Shown: piece by piece, positions 1 through 7,501 of the stretch | Layout of the letters: each line of letters begins with the position of its first letter | How positions within the stretch are numbered: the stretch's first letter is position 1 | Assembly: GCA_041191145.1 (NCBI GenBank) | Contig: JBEEPK010000072.1 | Coordinates: 1 to 8,922 of the forward strand | Direction: 5' to 3' | DNA: 8,922 nucleotides | From: UBA961 sp041191145 | GTDB lineage: Bacteria; Bacteroidota; Ignavibacteria; Kapaibacteriales; UBA961 | The notes under the pieces: model-generated | The model's database searches: none | Seen by the model: only the letters and a program-made list of their open reading frames with translations | Told to the model about the DNA's origin: nothing | Position numbers and translations under genes: made by a program

Positions 1-2571
1 AAGAAATATTCTCAAAAGATTGAGATTCCCGAGAATGGAACAATCTCTGTGAAAGTACTCATGCAGGGATCCACATCAGTCACAAATGATGTGATAGTCA
101 TGGGTGATGGACTTCAGGGACAAGCACGAGCATTGAATCAACAAAAAGAAGGTATTTCCATTGCCAATATCATTTCTTCGGATCAAGTTGGTCGTTTCCC
201 TGATGCAAATGTCGGCGATGCATTGAAGCGCGTACAAGGAATCACCGTTCAGTATGATCAAGGTGAAGCAAGATTCGGACTTATCAGAGGTACCGCCGCT
301 CGTTTGAACAGCGTTACAATCAATGGAGATCGCATTCCATCAGCAGAAGCAGAAAACCGCGAAGTACAATTGGATTTGATTCCTTCAGACATGATTCAAA
401 CTATTGAAGTAACCAAAGCACTTACTCCGGATATGGATGCCGATGCCATTGGTGGATCAATCAATTTGATCACAAGAGGCGCTCCAGAAACAAGACGCTT
501 GTCAATTACCGGTGCGGGAGGATATAATTTCCTCAGTGATAAACCAATTCTGACAGGAGCCGGAATTTATGGTGAACGATTCATGGACAATAAACTCGGA
601 CTTGTGCTTTCAGGAAGCATCAATAATCACAAATTGGCTTCAGATAATGTGGAAGCAGAGTGGTCTGAGGATGACAATGGAAATGCATATGTATCAGATC
701 TACAATTGCGCAGATATGATGTTGAAAGAACAAGAAGAAGTATCTCGCTTGGTTTGGATTATAAATTCGATGAACAAAATCAAGTATTCTTCAATACGAT
801 TTATAATTGGAGAGATGACTGGGAAAATCGTTATCGCGTGAATTATCGCTATCCATCAGCACCTGATTCCAATGGCATTGTTTCAGGAGCAGAGGTGAGA
901 AGAGAAACAAAAGGCGGTATCGGAAATGATCGCGTGGACAATAGAAGACTCGAAGATCAAAGAACGTTCAATGTGTCAATGTCGGGTCAACATCTCCTTG
1001 GCGCCGTAAAAGCTAATTGGCAAACCAATTATGCAAAAGCTTCTGAAGAACGTCCAAATGAGCGCTATGTGTCATTCAGAACCAGAAAACAAAAACTCAC
1101 ACAAGACATCAGTGATCCGGTTCAACCACAAGGAGGATTCGTTGCCGGTGAAACAGGCAATGATTTGAATACTTGGACATTGCGTCAATTGACTGAACAA
1201 TATGGTTATACAGAAGATATAGACCTTAATGCCAAGTTAGATTTGGAAACAACATTGAATCAAGGTGCTTATGAGTCCATTCTCAAAGGTGGTATTCGTT
1301 ATCGTGGAAAAGAAAAGATGCGCGATAATAGTTTTAACTTTTATACACCGAATAATACAAATGTATTCAATGCAAGTTCATTCGGTTCTATCCCTTTGAT
1401 TGATATGGACAGAGGGAAAGCAAATCTTGCAGGTGATTATGCCTATGGTTCCTATGCTCCTTCTTCATTCTTGGGTGGCATCAATGTGAATGATACTGCT
1501 AATTTCAAAGTACGAGATGGAATTGGTGAATATGTTCCTGGTAACTTCAATGCAACAGAAACAATCAATGCCGGTTATCTCATGCTTTCACAACAATTGA
1601 GTGGAGGTTATCTCAATTCGGATGATAAGTTGATGATTGTTGCGGGTGCAAGAGTCGAACACACTTCAGTTGAATATACAGGTAATTCATTTGATGCTGA
1701 TGAAGAAACATATACAGCAAAGACCGGCACAAATTCTTATGTGAATATTTTGCCTTCATTACATGTGCGTTATGAATATAATCCTGCTTTGATTGTTCGT
1801 TTAGCATATACGAATACAATTGCAAGACCAAATTATTACAATCTCGTTCCCTATCAATTATTCAGTCAGGATGATGATGAAATCACACTTGGCAATCCTG
1901 ACTTGAAGGCTACTACTTCATCAAATATCGACTTGATGGCTGAATATTACTTTGAATCAGTCGGTATATTCTCAGGTGGTCTCTTCCACAAGAATATCCA
2001 AAACTTCATTTATGATTATATCCTCCGTGGAGCAAATGTGCCATTGATCAATGGCGTGGAATATGCACGATATACTCAACCTCGTAATGGAGCAGAAGCG
2101 ACAATCACAGGAGTTGAATTTGGATTTCAAAGACAACTCGATTTCTTGCCTGGAATTCTAGGGAATACAAGTTTGTACTTGAATTATACGAATACCGGAT
2201 CAAATGTACCAAGTGTTCCAACAGATGATACCGAGCGCATCGATGCTTCCCTTCCCGGAACAGCAGAGCATATGTTCAATGCATCACTTTCATATGAAGA
2301 CAGTAAACTGTCAGCTAGAATATCCGTTAATTATACAAGTGCATATATTGATAGTTATGGAGTGAGCGAATTCTATGACAGATACTATGACACTCAAACA
2401 TTCGTGGATTTCAATGCAGCATATAAAATCACACCTGAACTCCGTATGTTCGCAGAGCTCAATAATATCACCAATCAACCATTGAGATATTATCAAGGAA
2501 TCAGCGAAAGAACTATGCAAGCTGAGTTCTACAATATGCGCATGAATGTCGGTTTGAAATGGGATTTATAA
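1..2571 (+). CDS. TonB-dependent outer-membrane receptor (5' truncated)
   Basis: The frame is open from the first base, so the start and signal peptide lie upstream; the ATG at 49 is internal. The first ~25 codons look like the end of a carboxypeptidase-regulatory-like domain running into a TonB-box-like stretch (NDVIVMG). The plug follows: GRFPDANVGDALKRVQGITV, then a GEARFGLIRGT segment, then KALTPDMDADAIGGSINLIT. These are the plug signatures of the TonB-Xanth-Caul type (TIGR01782-like) of receptor. The rest, about 700 residues, has the alternating polar/aromatic pattern of a 22-strand barrel, ending NVGLKWDL, without the usual terminal Phe. Receptors of this family import large substrates across the outer membrane using TonB-ExbB-ExbD energy. 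The substrate cannot be read from sequence. A terminator follows 23 bases after the stop, separating it from the phosphatase gene. Confidence 0.95.
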   Translation, partial: KKYSQKIEIPENGTISVKVLMQGSTSVTNDVIVMGDGLQGQARALNQQKEGISIANIISSDQVGRFPDANVGDALKRVQGITVQYDQGEARFGLIRGTAARLNSVTINGDRIPSAEAENREVQLDLIPSDMIQTIEVTKALTPDMDADAIGGSINLITRGAPETRRLSITGAGGYNFLSDKPILTGAGIYGERFMDNKLGLVLSGSINNHKLASDNVEAEWSEDDNGNAYVSDLQLRRYDVERTRRSISLGLDYKFDEQNQVFFNTIYNWRDDWENRYRVNYRYPSAPDSNGIVSGAEVRRETKGGIGNDRVDNRRLEDQRTFNVSMSGQHLLGAVKANWQTNYAKASEERPNERYVSFRTRKQKLTQDISDPVQPQGGFVAGETGNDLNTWTLRQLTEQYGYTEDIDLNAKLDLETTLNQGAYESILKGGIRYRGKEKMRDNSFNFYTPNNTNVFNASSFGSIPLIDMDRGKANLAGDYAYGSYAPSSFLGGINVNDTANFKVRDGIGEYVPGNFNATETINAGYLMLSQQLSGGYLNSDDKLMIVAGARVEHTSVEYTGNSFDADEETYTAKTGTNSYVNILPSLHVRYEYNPALIVRLAYTNTIARPNYYNLVPYQLFSQDDDEITLGNPDLKATTSSNIDLMAEYYFESVGIFSGGLFHKNIQNFIYDYILRGANVPLINGVEYARYTQPRNGAEATITGVEFGFQRQLDFLPGILGNTSLYLNYTNTGSNVPSVPTDDTERIDASLPGTAEHMFNASLSYEDSKLSARISVNYTSAYIDSYGVSEFYDRYYDTQTFVDFNAAYKITPELRMFAELNNITNQPLRYYQGISERTMQAEFYNMRMNVGLKWDL

Positions 2572-2594
2572 TATAAATCAAATGGAACTTGAAC

Positions 2595-2620
2595 GGGGGC
2601 ATTCACTGCCCCCTTTTTTT
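2595..2620 (+). terminator. Rho-independent terminator after the receptor gene
   Basis: A perfect 6-bp stem (GGGGGC at 2595-2600, GCCCCC at 2608-2613) with a 7-nt loop is followed directly by seven T residues. It sits 23 bases after the receptor stop codon and 21 bases before the phosphatase ATG. The two genes are therefore probably separate transcripts, or linked only by read-through. Confidence 0.9.
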
Positions 2621-2640
2621 GTCATACTTTTTTTTACATC

Positions 2641-3567
2641 ATGAAAAAGTTTCTTCTTTCACTCCTCTTCATTTGTAATAGTACTGCATACTCTGATATT
2701 CCAGGAATCATAATCCCAAAAGATGCATTGCATTTTTTTGTGATTGGGGATTGGGGAAGAAATGGTGAATATGGTCAGAAAGAAATTGCAAAAGTGATGG
2801 CTGATGCCGCAGAACAAGTTGAGCCGGAATTCATCATAAGCACAGGTGATAATTTCTATCCAAGTGGTATCAGAAGCGTCATGGACCCACATTGGAAAGC
2901 TTCATTTGAAGACATTTATCCTCAACATTCACTACAAGGTGATTGGTATGTGGTGCTTGGAAATCACGATTATAAAGGGAATCCCGATGCACAAATCGAA
3001 TATTCCAGTATCAGCAGAAGATGGAATATGCCTGCAAGATACTATTCAAAGAAATTTTCAGTTAGCAAAACACAGTCGGCACAATTTCTTTTCATGGACA
3101 CCAATCCATTCGTTGATGCATATCACAATGAAGATGAAACATATCATGTGAAAAGTATTGATACTGCTGGTCAGAGAAGATGGATGGACTTATTGCTTTC
3201 ACAAACACCAAAGAATGATTGGAAATTCGTGATTGGACATCATTCCATTTATAGTCTGGGAAAAAGAAAGCCGGGAATGAAGGATCTCATGGACAAATTT
3301 GATGCAACATTCAAAGCACAAGGGGTGCATGCTTATATCTGCGGTCATGAGCATGATTTGCAAATCATACATCCCGAAAACAAATCAACTGTCCATTTTA
3401 TTTCAGGTGCAGGAAGCGAAATTCGTGATGCAGGAAAAGCAGAAGGAAAAGACTTCTATCATGGAAAGCAAGGCTTCATGATGTTTTCTGTCATGCAAAC
3501 AGAAACACTCGTACAAGTGATCGATATCACCGGTAGAGTAATTACATCATATTCATTGAAGAAGTAA
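2641..3567 (+). CDS. Secreted purple acid phosphatase-like metallophosphoesterase
   Basis: A 308-residue protein with a short signal peptide (MKKFLLSLLFICNSTAYS) and the metal-ligand motifs of the calcineurin-like superfamily in order: GDWG (Asp37), GDNFY (Asp70, Tyr73), GNHD (Asn108, His109), GHH (His200) and GHEHD (His236, His238). The Tyr in GDNFY is the position that gives purple acid phosphatases their Fe-Tyr colour. Motif wording, spacing and length match the small mammalian-type enzyme (ACP5/TRAP) rather than the large plant type. It should hydrolyse phosphomonoesters in the periplasm or outside the cell with a binuclear metal centre. No Shine-Dalgarno sequence precedes the ATG, and the promoter must lie in the 20 bases after the upstream terminator or further up. 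The stop is three bases from that of the convergent gene. The substrate is unknown. Confidence 0.92.
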   Translation: MKKFLLSLLFICNSTAYSDIPGIIIPKDALHFFVIGDWGRNGEYGQKEIAKVMADAAEQVEPEFIISTGDNFYPSGIRSVMDPHWKASFEDIYPQHSLQGDWYVVLGNHDYKGNPDAQIEYSSISRRWNMPARYYSKKFSVSKTQSAQFLFMDTNPFVDAYHNEDETYHVKSIDTAGQRRWMDLLLSQTPKNDWKFVIGHHSIYSLGKRKPGMKDLMDKFDATFKAQGVHAYICGHEHDLQIIHPENKSTVHFISGAGSEIRDAGKAEGKDFYHGKQGFMMFSVMQTETLVQVIDITGRVITSYSLKK

Positions 3568-3570
3568 CTC

Positions 3571-4482
3571 TCAAAACTTCACGACAAAATCAACATAGGG
3601 TATGCCAACAGGAAATACTTCAGAGAATTCTTCATTATTGACAAGAGCAAGATCAACTGACATGGTTTCTCCGAAAAAGCGGATGCCATAACTGATGATG
3701 CCTCGATAGACATCAGCGGGGAAAAACCAATTTTCCGTTACCAGAGAAACTCTTCTAGAAAGTCTTGTCATGGCACTCAATGTGATGACAGGATCACCGC
3801 TGAATTCTCCATCAAAGAATCCGAAACCCAATCCCAATGTGGCATTATGTTCTGGATTGCCATAAGTCACTAAACCATATCCAACGCCAAATCCACCAAT
3901 ATCATCAGAAATCTTTCCATAGAGAACTCCAACTCCGACTCGTACATTCTCTGCCACTTGCATGCTATACTTTGGTGTGAGAAAATAGATTGGATTAAAA
4001 TCAGAAGCACCCAAAGAGGCAAATGTTGAAATAAACTCAAATCCTATTCCCATGGAAAAATTATCGGTAATTCCATAATTAAAGGTATTGATGAAGAGAT
4101 ATGTATTCTGATAATACCCTTCTCCTTTTTTGAGATTGAATGCTGATGGCGCGAATAGATATCTAGAATCATTGGGATTCGGATACCAATATTCACCATT
4201 GTGAATTTGAGACTTTGGTATCGCCCTGATGTCCTGAATATTGACCAATAATATTTGAATTTTGGTATTTGCATCAGTTAATATGGTTATTTCTCTATCA
4301 CTTCTTTCAATGATCGTACCCACATATGTAATTCCGGACTCTCCCTTCATTTTAATCAAGGATAATTCACTCGGTCCAGGAATGCTGAATTGCTGCTTCT
4401 CAACTTGAGCACAGACTTCTACATATGATACTGCTAGCAAAGCAAACAGTAAAAGGGAAGAAAAAATGCGCATGTTATTCAT
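3571..4482 (-). CDS. Predicted outer-membrane beta-barrel protein, unknown function
   Basis: The reading frame can be extended to a TTG at 4506, but the ATG at 4480-4482 (MNNMRIF) or at 4471-4473 (MRIF) gives a normal signal peptide, so I use 4482 (303 aa). The signal peptide ends at about VCA|Q (residues 23-26). Residues ~40-89 look like a small beta domain of the form 'G...Y.G.I...D..I.I.T......I...NI..I', resembling an SH3/LSm-like fold. A conserved-looking segment (WYPNPNDSRYLFAPSAFNLK, starting near residue 99) follows. The remainder is Gly/aromatic-rich with amphipathic strands (for example GVGYGLVTYG, LGLGFGFFDG) and ends in VVKF, the terminal Phe expected of a BAM-inserted barrel. I do not recognise a named family. 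It is divergently oriented to the LCP operon and convergent with the phosphatase. Confidence 0.8.
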   Translation of the reverse strand: MNNMRIFSSLLLFALLAVSYVEVCAQVEKQQFSIPGPSELSLIKMKGESGITYVGTIIERSDREITILTDANTKIQILLVNIQDIRAIPKSQIHNGEYWYPNPNDSRYLFAPSAFNLKKGEGYYQNTYLFINTFNYGITDNFSMGIGFEFISTFASLGASDFNPIYFLTPKYSMQVAENVRVGVGVLYGKISDDIGGFGVGYGLVTYGNPEHNATLGLGFGFFDGEFSGDPVITLSAMTRLSRRVSLVTENWFFPADVYRGIISYGIRFFGETMSVDLALVNNEEFSEVFPVGIPYVDFVVKF

Positions 4483-4566
4483 ATAAATTCTTGTATAAAT
4501 TGACAATAATCACCCACGAATATCGGTAAACCATTGCTATTCATGTAACAAAACTTGATTTGGCAA

Positions 4567-4574
4567 TATATTTG
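4567..4574 (+). promoter_or_regulatory. Possible -7 element (TAnnTTTG) for the LCP-like operon
   Basis: TATATTTG matches the Bacteroidota -7 consensus TAnnTTTG exactly. Transcription would begin around 4580, leaving a leader of about 35 bases before the ATG at 4617. No TTTG/TTG lies at the expected -33 spacing; the nearest TTG upstream is at 4534-4536, too far away. The call therefore rests on one element only. Confidence 0.35.
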
Positions 4575-4616
4575 CTTACATGTTCAATGATATATTTTCT
4601 TAATCCCAGGGTTATT

Positions 4617-5852
4617 ATGGGTAGGTATGATAGGGTATTGTTACTGATAATCAGTATACTTTTGATTGGAAGTTGCTCACAAGAGCCAAAACAAAGTGGT
4701 CCTGAGAATAGAAAAATTCAGGAATCAACATCGAATGACAAGAAAGACACAATGCCAATTGTACAAGATACAATTGCTGTGCAAACAAATGATTCTGTCA
4801 AAAAGGATAGTATTCAAACCAAACTGACAGATTCAACGATTCTTGGAATTCGGAAAGAGTTTCCCATGCCTTCTGGTCGCGTTGTGAATGTTCTCATCAC
4901 AGGTATAGATTCTCGTCTTGGACAAAAATCCGCAAGAGCTGATGCAAATCATATCGTTCGATTCTTCTTGGATTCTGGTTGCATTGAAATCATTTCGATC
5001 CCTCGTGGAACATTTGCAATGATACGCAAAGGTGATACCTCGGGTGGCAATATCATCGCCAATGTTCGTTCGATTTTTGGACAAGAGCGATATATCCGAG
5101 AAATCACAAAAATCGCAAAAGTAAAATCCATTGATTATTATATCGAGTTTGGATTTTCCCAAGCAATGGGAATAATTGAATTACTGGGATATAAAGACAA
5201 TGCTGCTTCAACGCTTCGCGTACTTCGTTCGAGAAAAGCTTTTACGACAGGCGATCATCAAAGATCATATAATCAAGGACAATTCATCAGACAAGCAATT
5301 CTTAAGGTATTCGATCAGACAGATGATTTGGTTGGTAAAGTCGGCATAAGAGCCGCACTTGCTTTGGCTAATACGAATCTTTCTTATGATGCAACTCAGT
5401 ATTTACTCGATGAGTTAAGAAAACATGGATTCAGCTCGATGGGTTATGAAAGAATCTGGGTGCGCATGAAACCCAATTATCTTTCTCATATGAAACACTT
5501 GAATTTCGACTCAGCAAATGTTGAGCAATTGGAATCCGGAATTGAGAAAAAGGTAAAAGGGATGCTAGAGGGTGACCGAAAAACACCTGAAGGATATGCA
5601 AAACGATTGCAATCATTAGTTAAAAAAGCAGCTGTGGATTCAGCCAAAAGCCCAGCACGCGTCATCAATGCACTCGCCTTCCCTTTTCAACAAAAAGCCT
5701 GGATGCAAGTAAAAGACAAGCAAGAACGAATACAATTGCGCAATCGTATTTGCACTTTGCTTATTGATGCATTTAACAGAACAAATAAACCAATTGATGC
5801 AAAAACAGTACAAGACTATTTACAACTCGAACAAGAAGCATATCAACATTGA
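4617..5852 (+). CDS. LCP (LytR-CpsA-Psr)-like lipoprotein, first paralog
   Basis: The ATG at 4617 gives a lipoprotein signal peptide with lipobox LIGSC (Cys20). The frame extends to a TTG at 4560, but that start destroys the signal and overlaps a likely promoter. Mature protein: a polar, probably disordered tether (~21-78), then an LCP-like core with VLITGIDSRLG (~92-102), ARADANH (Arg107, Asp109), SIPRGT (Arg130), SIDYYIEFGFSQAMGIIE, then LRSRK (Arg204, Arg206) and GDHQRSYNQGQ (Asp213, Arg216). LCP enzymes transfer polyprenyl-linked glycopolymers to cell-wall acceptors. Family motifs are usually PRD and DxxRxxRQ; here they read PRG and DxxRxxNQ, so catalysis is uncertain. About 170 further residues, mostly helical, match no domain I know. 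The product is 411 aa and likely heads a two-gene operon with its paralog. The LCP assignment is by motif pattern only. Confidence 0.8.
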   Translation: MGRYDRVLLLIISILLIGSCSQEPKQSGPENRKIQESTSNDKKDTMPIVQDTIAVQTNDSVKKDSIQTKLTDSTILGIRKEFPMPSGRVVNVLITGIDSRLGQKSARADANHIVRFFLDSGCIEIISIPRGTFAMIRKGDTSGGNIIANVRSIFGQERYIREITKIAKVKSIDYYIEFGFSQAMGIIELLGYKDNAASTLRVLRSRKAFTTGDHQRSYNQGQFIRQAILKVFDQTDDLVGKVGIRAALALANTNLSYDATQYLLDELRKHGFSSMGYERIWVRMKPNYLSHMKHLNFDSANVEQLESGIEKKVKGMLEGDRKTPEGYAKRLQSLVKKAAVDSAKSPARVINALAFPFQQKAWMQVKDKQERIQLRNRICTLLIDAFNRTNKPIDAKTVQDYLQLEQEAYQH

Positions 5853-5874
5853 TTTATATTCAACACCGATACAT

Positions 5875-7113
5875 ATGATGAAACAGTTTATTCTACATTC
5901 ATGCATCATTGCATTCACGGGACTCATACTTATCTCTTGCGGAGATAATCAGCCGGCTCAAGAGCCTCAAAAAGCAGATACAACAAATGCAGTGCAAAAT
6001 GTTCCAAAAAATAACATGCAGATTGGTGATCTTGAACAAGATGAGACTGCAGAGCAAAAACAATTTCAGCCAATTATTGGTGATACGACTGTTGACATAG
6101 ATGACATTGAATATCCAATTCCCTCAGGCAGGGTTATTAGTGTCCTTATCACAGGTATAGACTCCCGTTTGGGTGAGAAAACTGCCCGCGCGGATGCAAA
6201 TCATCTCGTGCGTTTCTTTTTGGACTCTGGTTGCGTGGAAGTCATTTCCGTTCCCCGCAGCACATATGCAGATGCTAAATTTACTGATCCGCGTGGCCAA
6301 TTGATTGGAAATGTTCGCCTAACTCTTGGTCGTGATCGTTATATGAAAGAGATTAGAAGAGTAACCGAAGTTAAAAAGATAGATTTTTTTGTTGAGTTTG
6401 GATTCTCACAAGCAATGGGCATCATTGAAATCATGGGATATAAAGAAAATGCATCCAGCGCATTGCGTGTAATCAGATCTCGAAAAGTGTATGCGGCAGG
6501 AGATAAACAACGTTCTTATAATCAAGGTCAATTCATCAGACAAGCCATCCTTCGATCATTTGACCATACGGATGATTTGATGGGACAATTGGGAATACGA
6601 GCAGCACTGGCACTTTCCACTACTAATTTATCGTATGATGCTGCATCCTATATTCTAGATGAATTGCGAGCAAATGGATTCAATTCGAATACTCCTGATC
6701 GGATTTGGGTCAAAATGATGCCCAAGTCAAGTTATCAACTTAAAGTATTCGATTATGACTCTGCAAATATTGCAAATATTGAAACTTCCATTGAATCCAA
6801 AGTCAAGAATATCGTTGGCAAGAATGATCGTAAAAACCCTGAGTATTATGCCAATATCATGCGTTCCCTTTTGGCAAAAGTTGAGAAGGATACCAATAAA
6901 CCAGAACGCGTGATTGACTCTCTTGCACACCCTTTCCGTCAAAGATCCTGGATACAAATTCAAAATGTTCAAGAACGAATCTCCCTTCGCGACAAACTTT
7001 GTTATATGTTAGTAAATGCATACAATAAAAAGGGGAAAACTGCAGAAGCATTTGAGATTGTTCAATATGTTGAACAAGAAGATGCGTTCAGAAAGAGTGG
7101 GACAATGAAGTAG
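5875..7113 (+). CDS. LCP (LytR-CpsA-Psr)-like lipoprotein, second paralog
   Basis: It starts at tandem ATGs (5875/5878), 22 bp after the first paralog. An upstream TTG/ATG in frame (5764/5767) would overlap that gene and bury the signal. The lipobox is LILISC (Cys22). A polar linker follows, then the same LCP-like core: VLITGIDSRLG, ARADANH (Arg105, Asp107), SVPRST (Arg128), IDFFVEFGFSQAMGIIE, IRSRK (Arg201, Arg203), GDKQRSYNQGQ (Asp210, Arg213). By eye well over half of the core residues are identical to the first paralog, including uninterrupted blocks such as QRSYNQGQFIRQAIL, so this is a tandem duplication. The changed positions (Ser for Asp after PR, Asn for Arg before Gln) also deviate from usual LCP enzymes. 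The C-terminal extension is conserved in pattern but more diverged. No Shine-Dalgarno sequence is present, so co-transcription with the first gene is likely. Product 412 aa. Confidence 0.8.
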   Translation: MMKQFILHSCIIAFTGLILISCGDNQPAQEPQKADTTNAVQNVPKNNMQIGDLEQDETAEQKQFQPIIGDTTVDIDDIEYPIPSGRVISVLITGIDSRLGEKTARADANHLVRFFLDSGCVEVISVPRSTYADAKFTDPRGQLIGNVRLTLGRDRYMKEIRRVTEVKKIDFFVEFGFSQAMGIIEIMGYKENASSALRVIRSRKVYAAGDKQRSYNQGQFIRQAILRSFDHTDDLMGQLGIRAALALSTTNLSYDAASYILDELRANGFNSNTPDRIWVKMMPKSSYQLKVFDYDSANIANIETSIESKVKNIVGKNDRKNPEYYANIMRSLLAKVEKDTNKPERVIDSLAHPFRQRSWIQIQNVQERISLRDKLCYMLVNAYNKKGKTAEAFEIVQYVEQEDAFRKSGTMK

Positions 7114-7128
7114 TCAATTCTCATAACT

Positions 7129-7145
7129 ATGCGTGGCGCATTTTT
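7129..7145 (+). terminator. Weak candidate terminator after the LCP-like operon
   Basis: ATGCG-TGG-CGCAT is a perfect 5-bp hairpin with a 3-nt loop followed by TTTTT, starting 16 bases after the second paralog's stop. The stem is short, so termination may be partial. The same 11 bases GCGTGGCGCAT recur at 8196-8206 without a T-run. Confidence 0.45.
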
Positions 7146-7150
7146 CTTAT

Positions 7151-7350
7151 GATGTCGCTTCGATGGATCTGATGTAATATCGCTCCGATGGAGCTGATTA
7201 TTGTGGCGCTCCGATGGAGCTGATATGATGTCGCTTCGATGGAGCTGATCCGATGTCGCTTCGATGGAGCTGATCCGATGTCGCTCCGATGGAGCTGATC
7301 CGATGTCGCTCCGATGGAGCTGATCCGATGTCGCTCCGATGGAGCTGATT
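7151..7350. repeat. Tandem array of eight 25-nt palindromic units
   Basis: Eight cores of the form GCTYCGATGGAGC start at 7157, 7182, 7208, 7233, 7258, 7283, 7308 and 7333. The period is 25 nt (26 once). The core is a small inverted repeat, GCTCC-GAT-GGAGC. The last three or four units are identical or nearly so, while the first three diverge in the linker and core (unit 1 ends GGATC instead of GGAGC, units 1, 4 and 5 have TTC for TCC). There are no unique spacers, so this is not a CRISPR array. It resembles REP-like palindromic repeats; function unknown. Confidence 0.9.
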
Positions 7351-7358
7351 ATTATGGC

Positions 7359-7428
7359 GACCCCAGCGGGGACAAATCCCCTTAAAAAGAAAAGGGCAAT
7401 CTTTATTTACATGACCCCAGCGGGGTCA
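7359..7428. repeat. Pair of GACCCC-AGC-GGGGTC palindromes
   Basis: Copy one (7359-7373) has the stem CCCC-AGC-GGGG. Copy two (7412-7428) is the longer perfect palindrome TGACCCC-AGC-GGGGTCA. They lie directly after the 25-nt array and share its design (short GC stem, 3-nt loop). The GGGG of copy one can alternatively pair with CCCC at 7378-7381. Similar GC-rich palindromes are commonly scattered between genes in this kind of genome; I cannot count copies from one window. Confidence 0.75.
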
Positions 7429-7446
7429 AAGAATCCCTTATAGATA

Positions 7447-7475
7447 AAAAAAGCACTTCTATGAAGTGCTTTTTT
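7447..7475. terminator. Strong bidirectional intrinsic terminator
   Basis: A perfect 13-bp inverted repeat, 7447-7459 against 7463-7475, with loop TAT: an A-run, then AGCACTTC, loop, GAAGTGCT and a T-run. It has U-tracts on both strands and works in both directions. On the minus strand it lies six bases beyond the tRNA-like 3' end at 7482, the position expected for a tRNA gene's own terminator. Confidence 0.9.
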
Positions 7476-7481
7476 GCGGGT

Positions 7482-7501
7482 TGCGGAGGGAGAGGCTTGA
7501 A
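7482..7501 (-). other. tRNA 3'-end fragment, probable attachment-site remnant
   Basis: Read on the minus strand, these 20 bases match tRNA positions 54-73: T-loop TTCAAGC (T54, T55, C56, A57, A58), T-stem 3' strand CTCTC beginning with C61, acceptor 3' strand CCTCCGC, and discriminator A. The match stops exactly at the edge of the T-loop: the next bases cannot form the T-stem 5' strand (GAGAG expected, GTGAA found), and no GCGGAGG acceptor partner lies within the following 90 bases. It is therefore a 3' fragment, not a working tRNA. Such fragments are left at the far end of elements integrated into tRNA genes. The parent tRNA cannot be identified. CCA is not encoded. Confidence 0.6.

Noticed and set aside
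1613..1831. Minus-strand reading frame inside the receptor gene
   Set aside because: It is a shadow frame of a well-supported coding region, with no ribosome binding site and no recognisable protein features.
4560..4616. Extension of the first LCP-like protein to the TTG at 4560
   Set aside because: It would place residues before the lipoprotein signal and run through the TAnnTTTG element. The ATG at 4617 gives a standard 20-residue signal to the lipobox Cys.
5764..5874. N-terminal extension of the second LCP-like protein to a TTG or ATG inside the upstream gene
   Set aside because: It would add about 37 polar residues before a clear lipoprotein signal peptide and overlap the first gene. 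The tandem ATGs at 5875/5878 fit the lipobox.
7151..7350. CRISPR array
   Set aside because: The 25-nt units follow one another with no unique spacers and no cas genes are visible.
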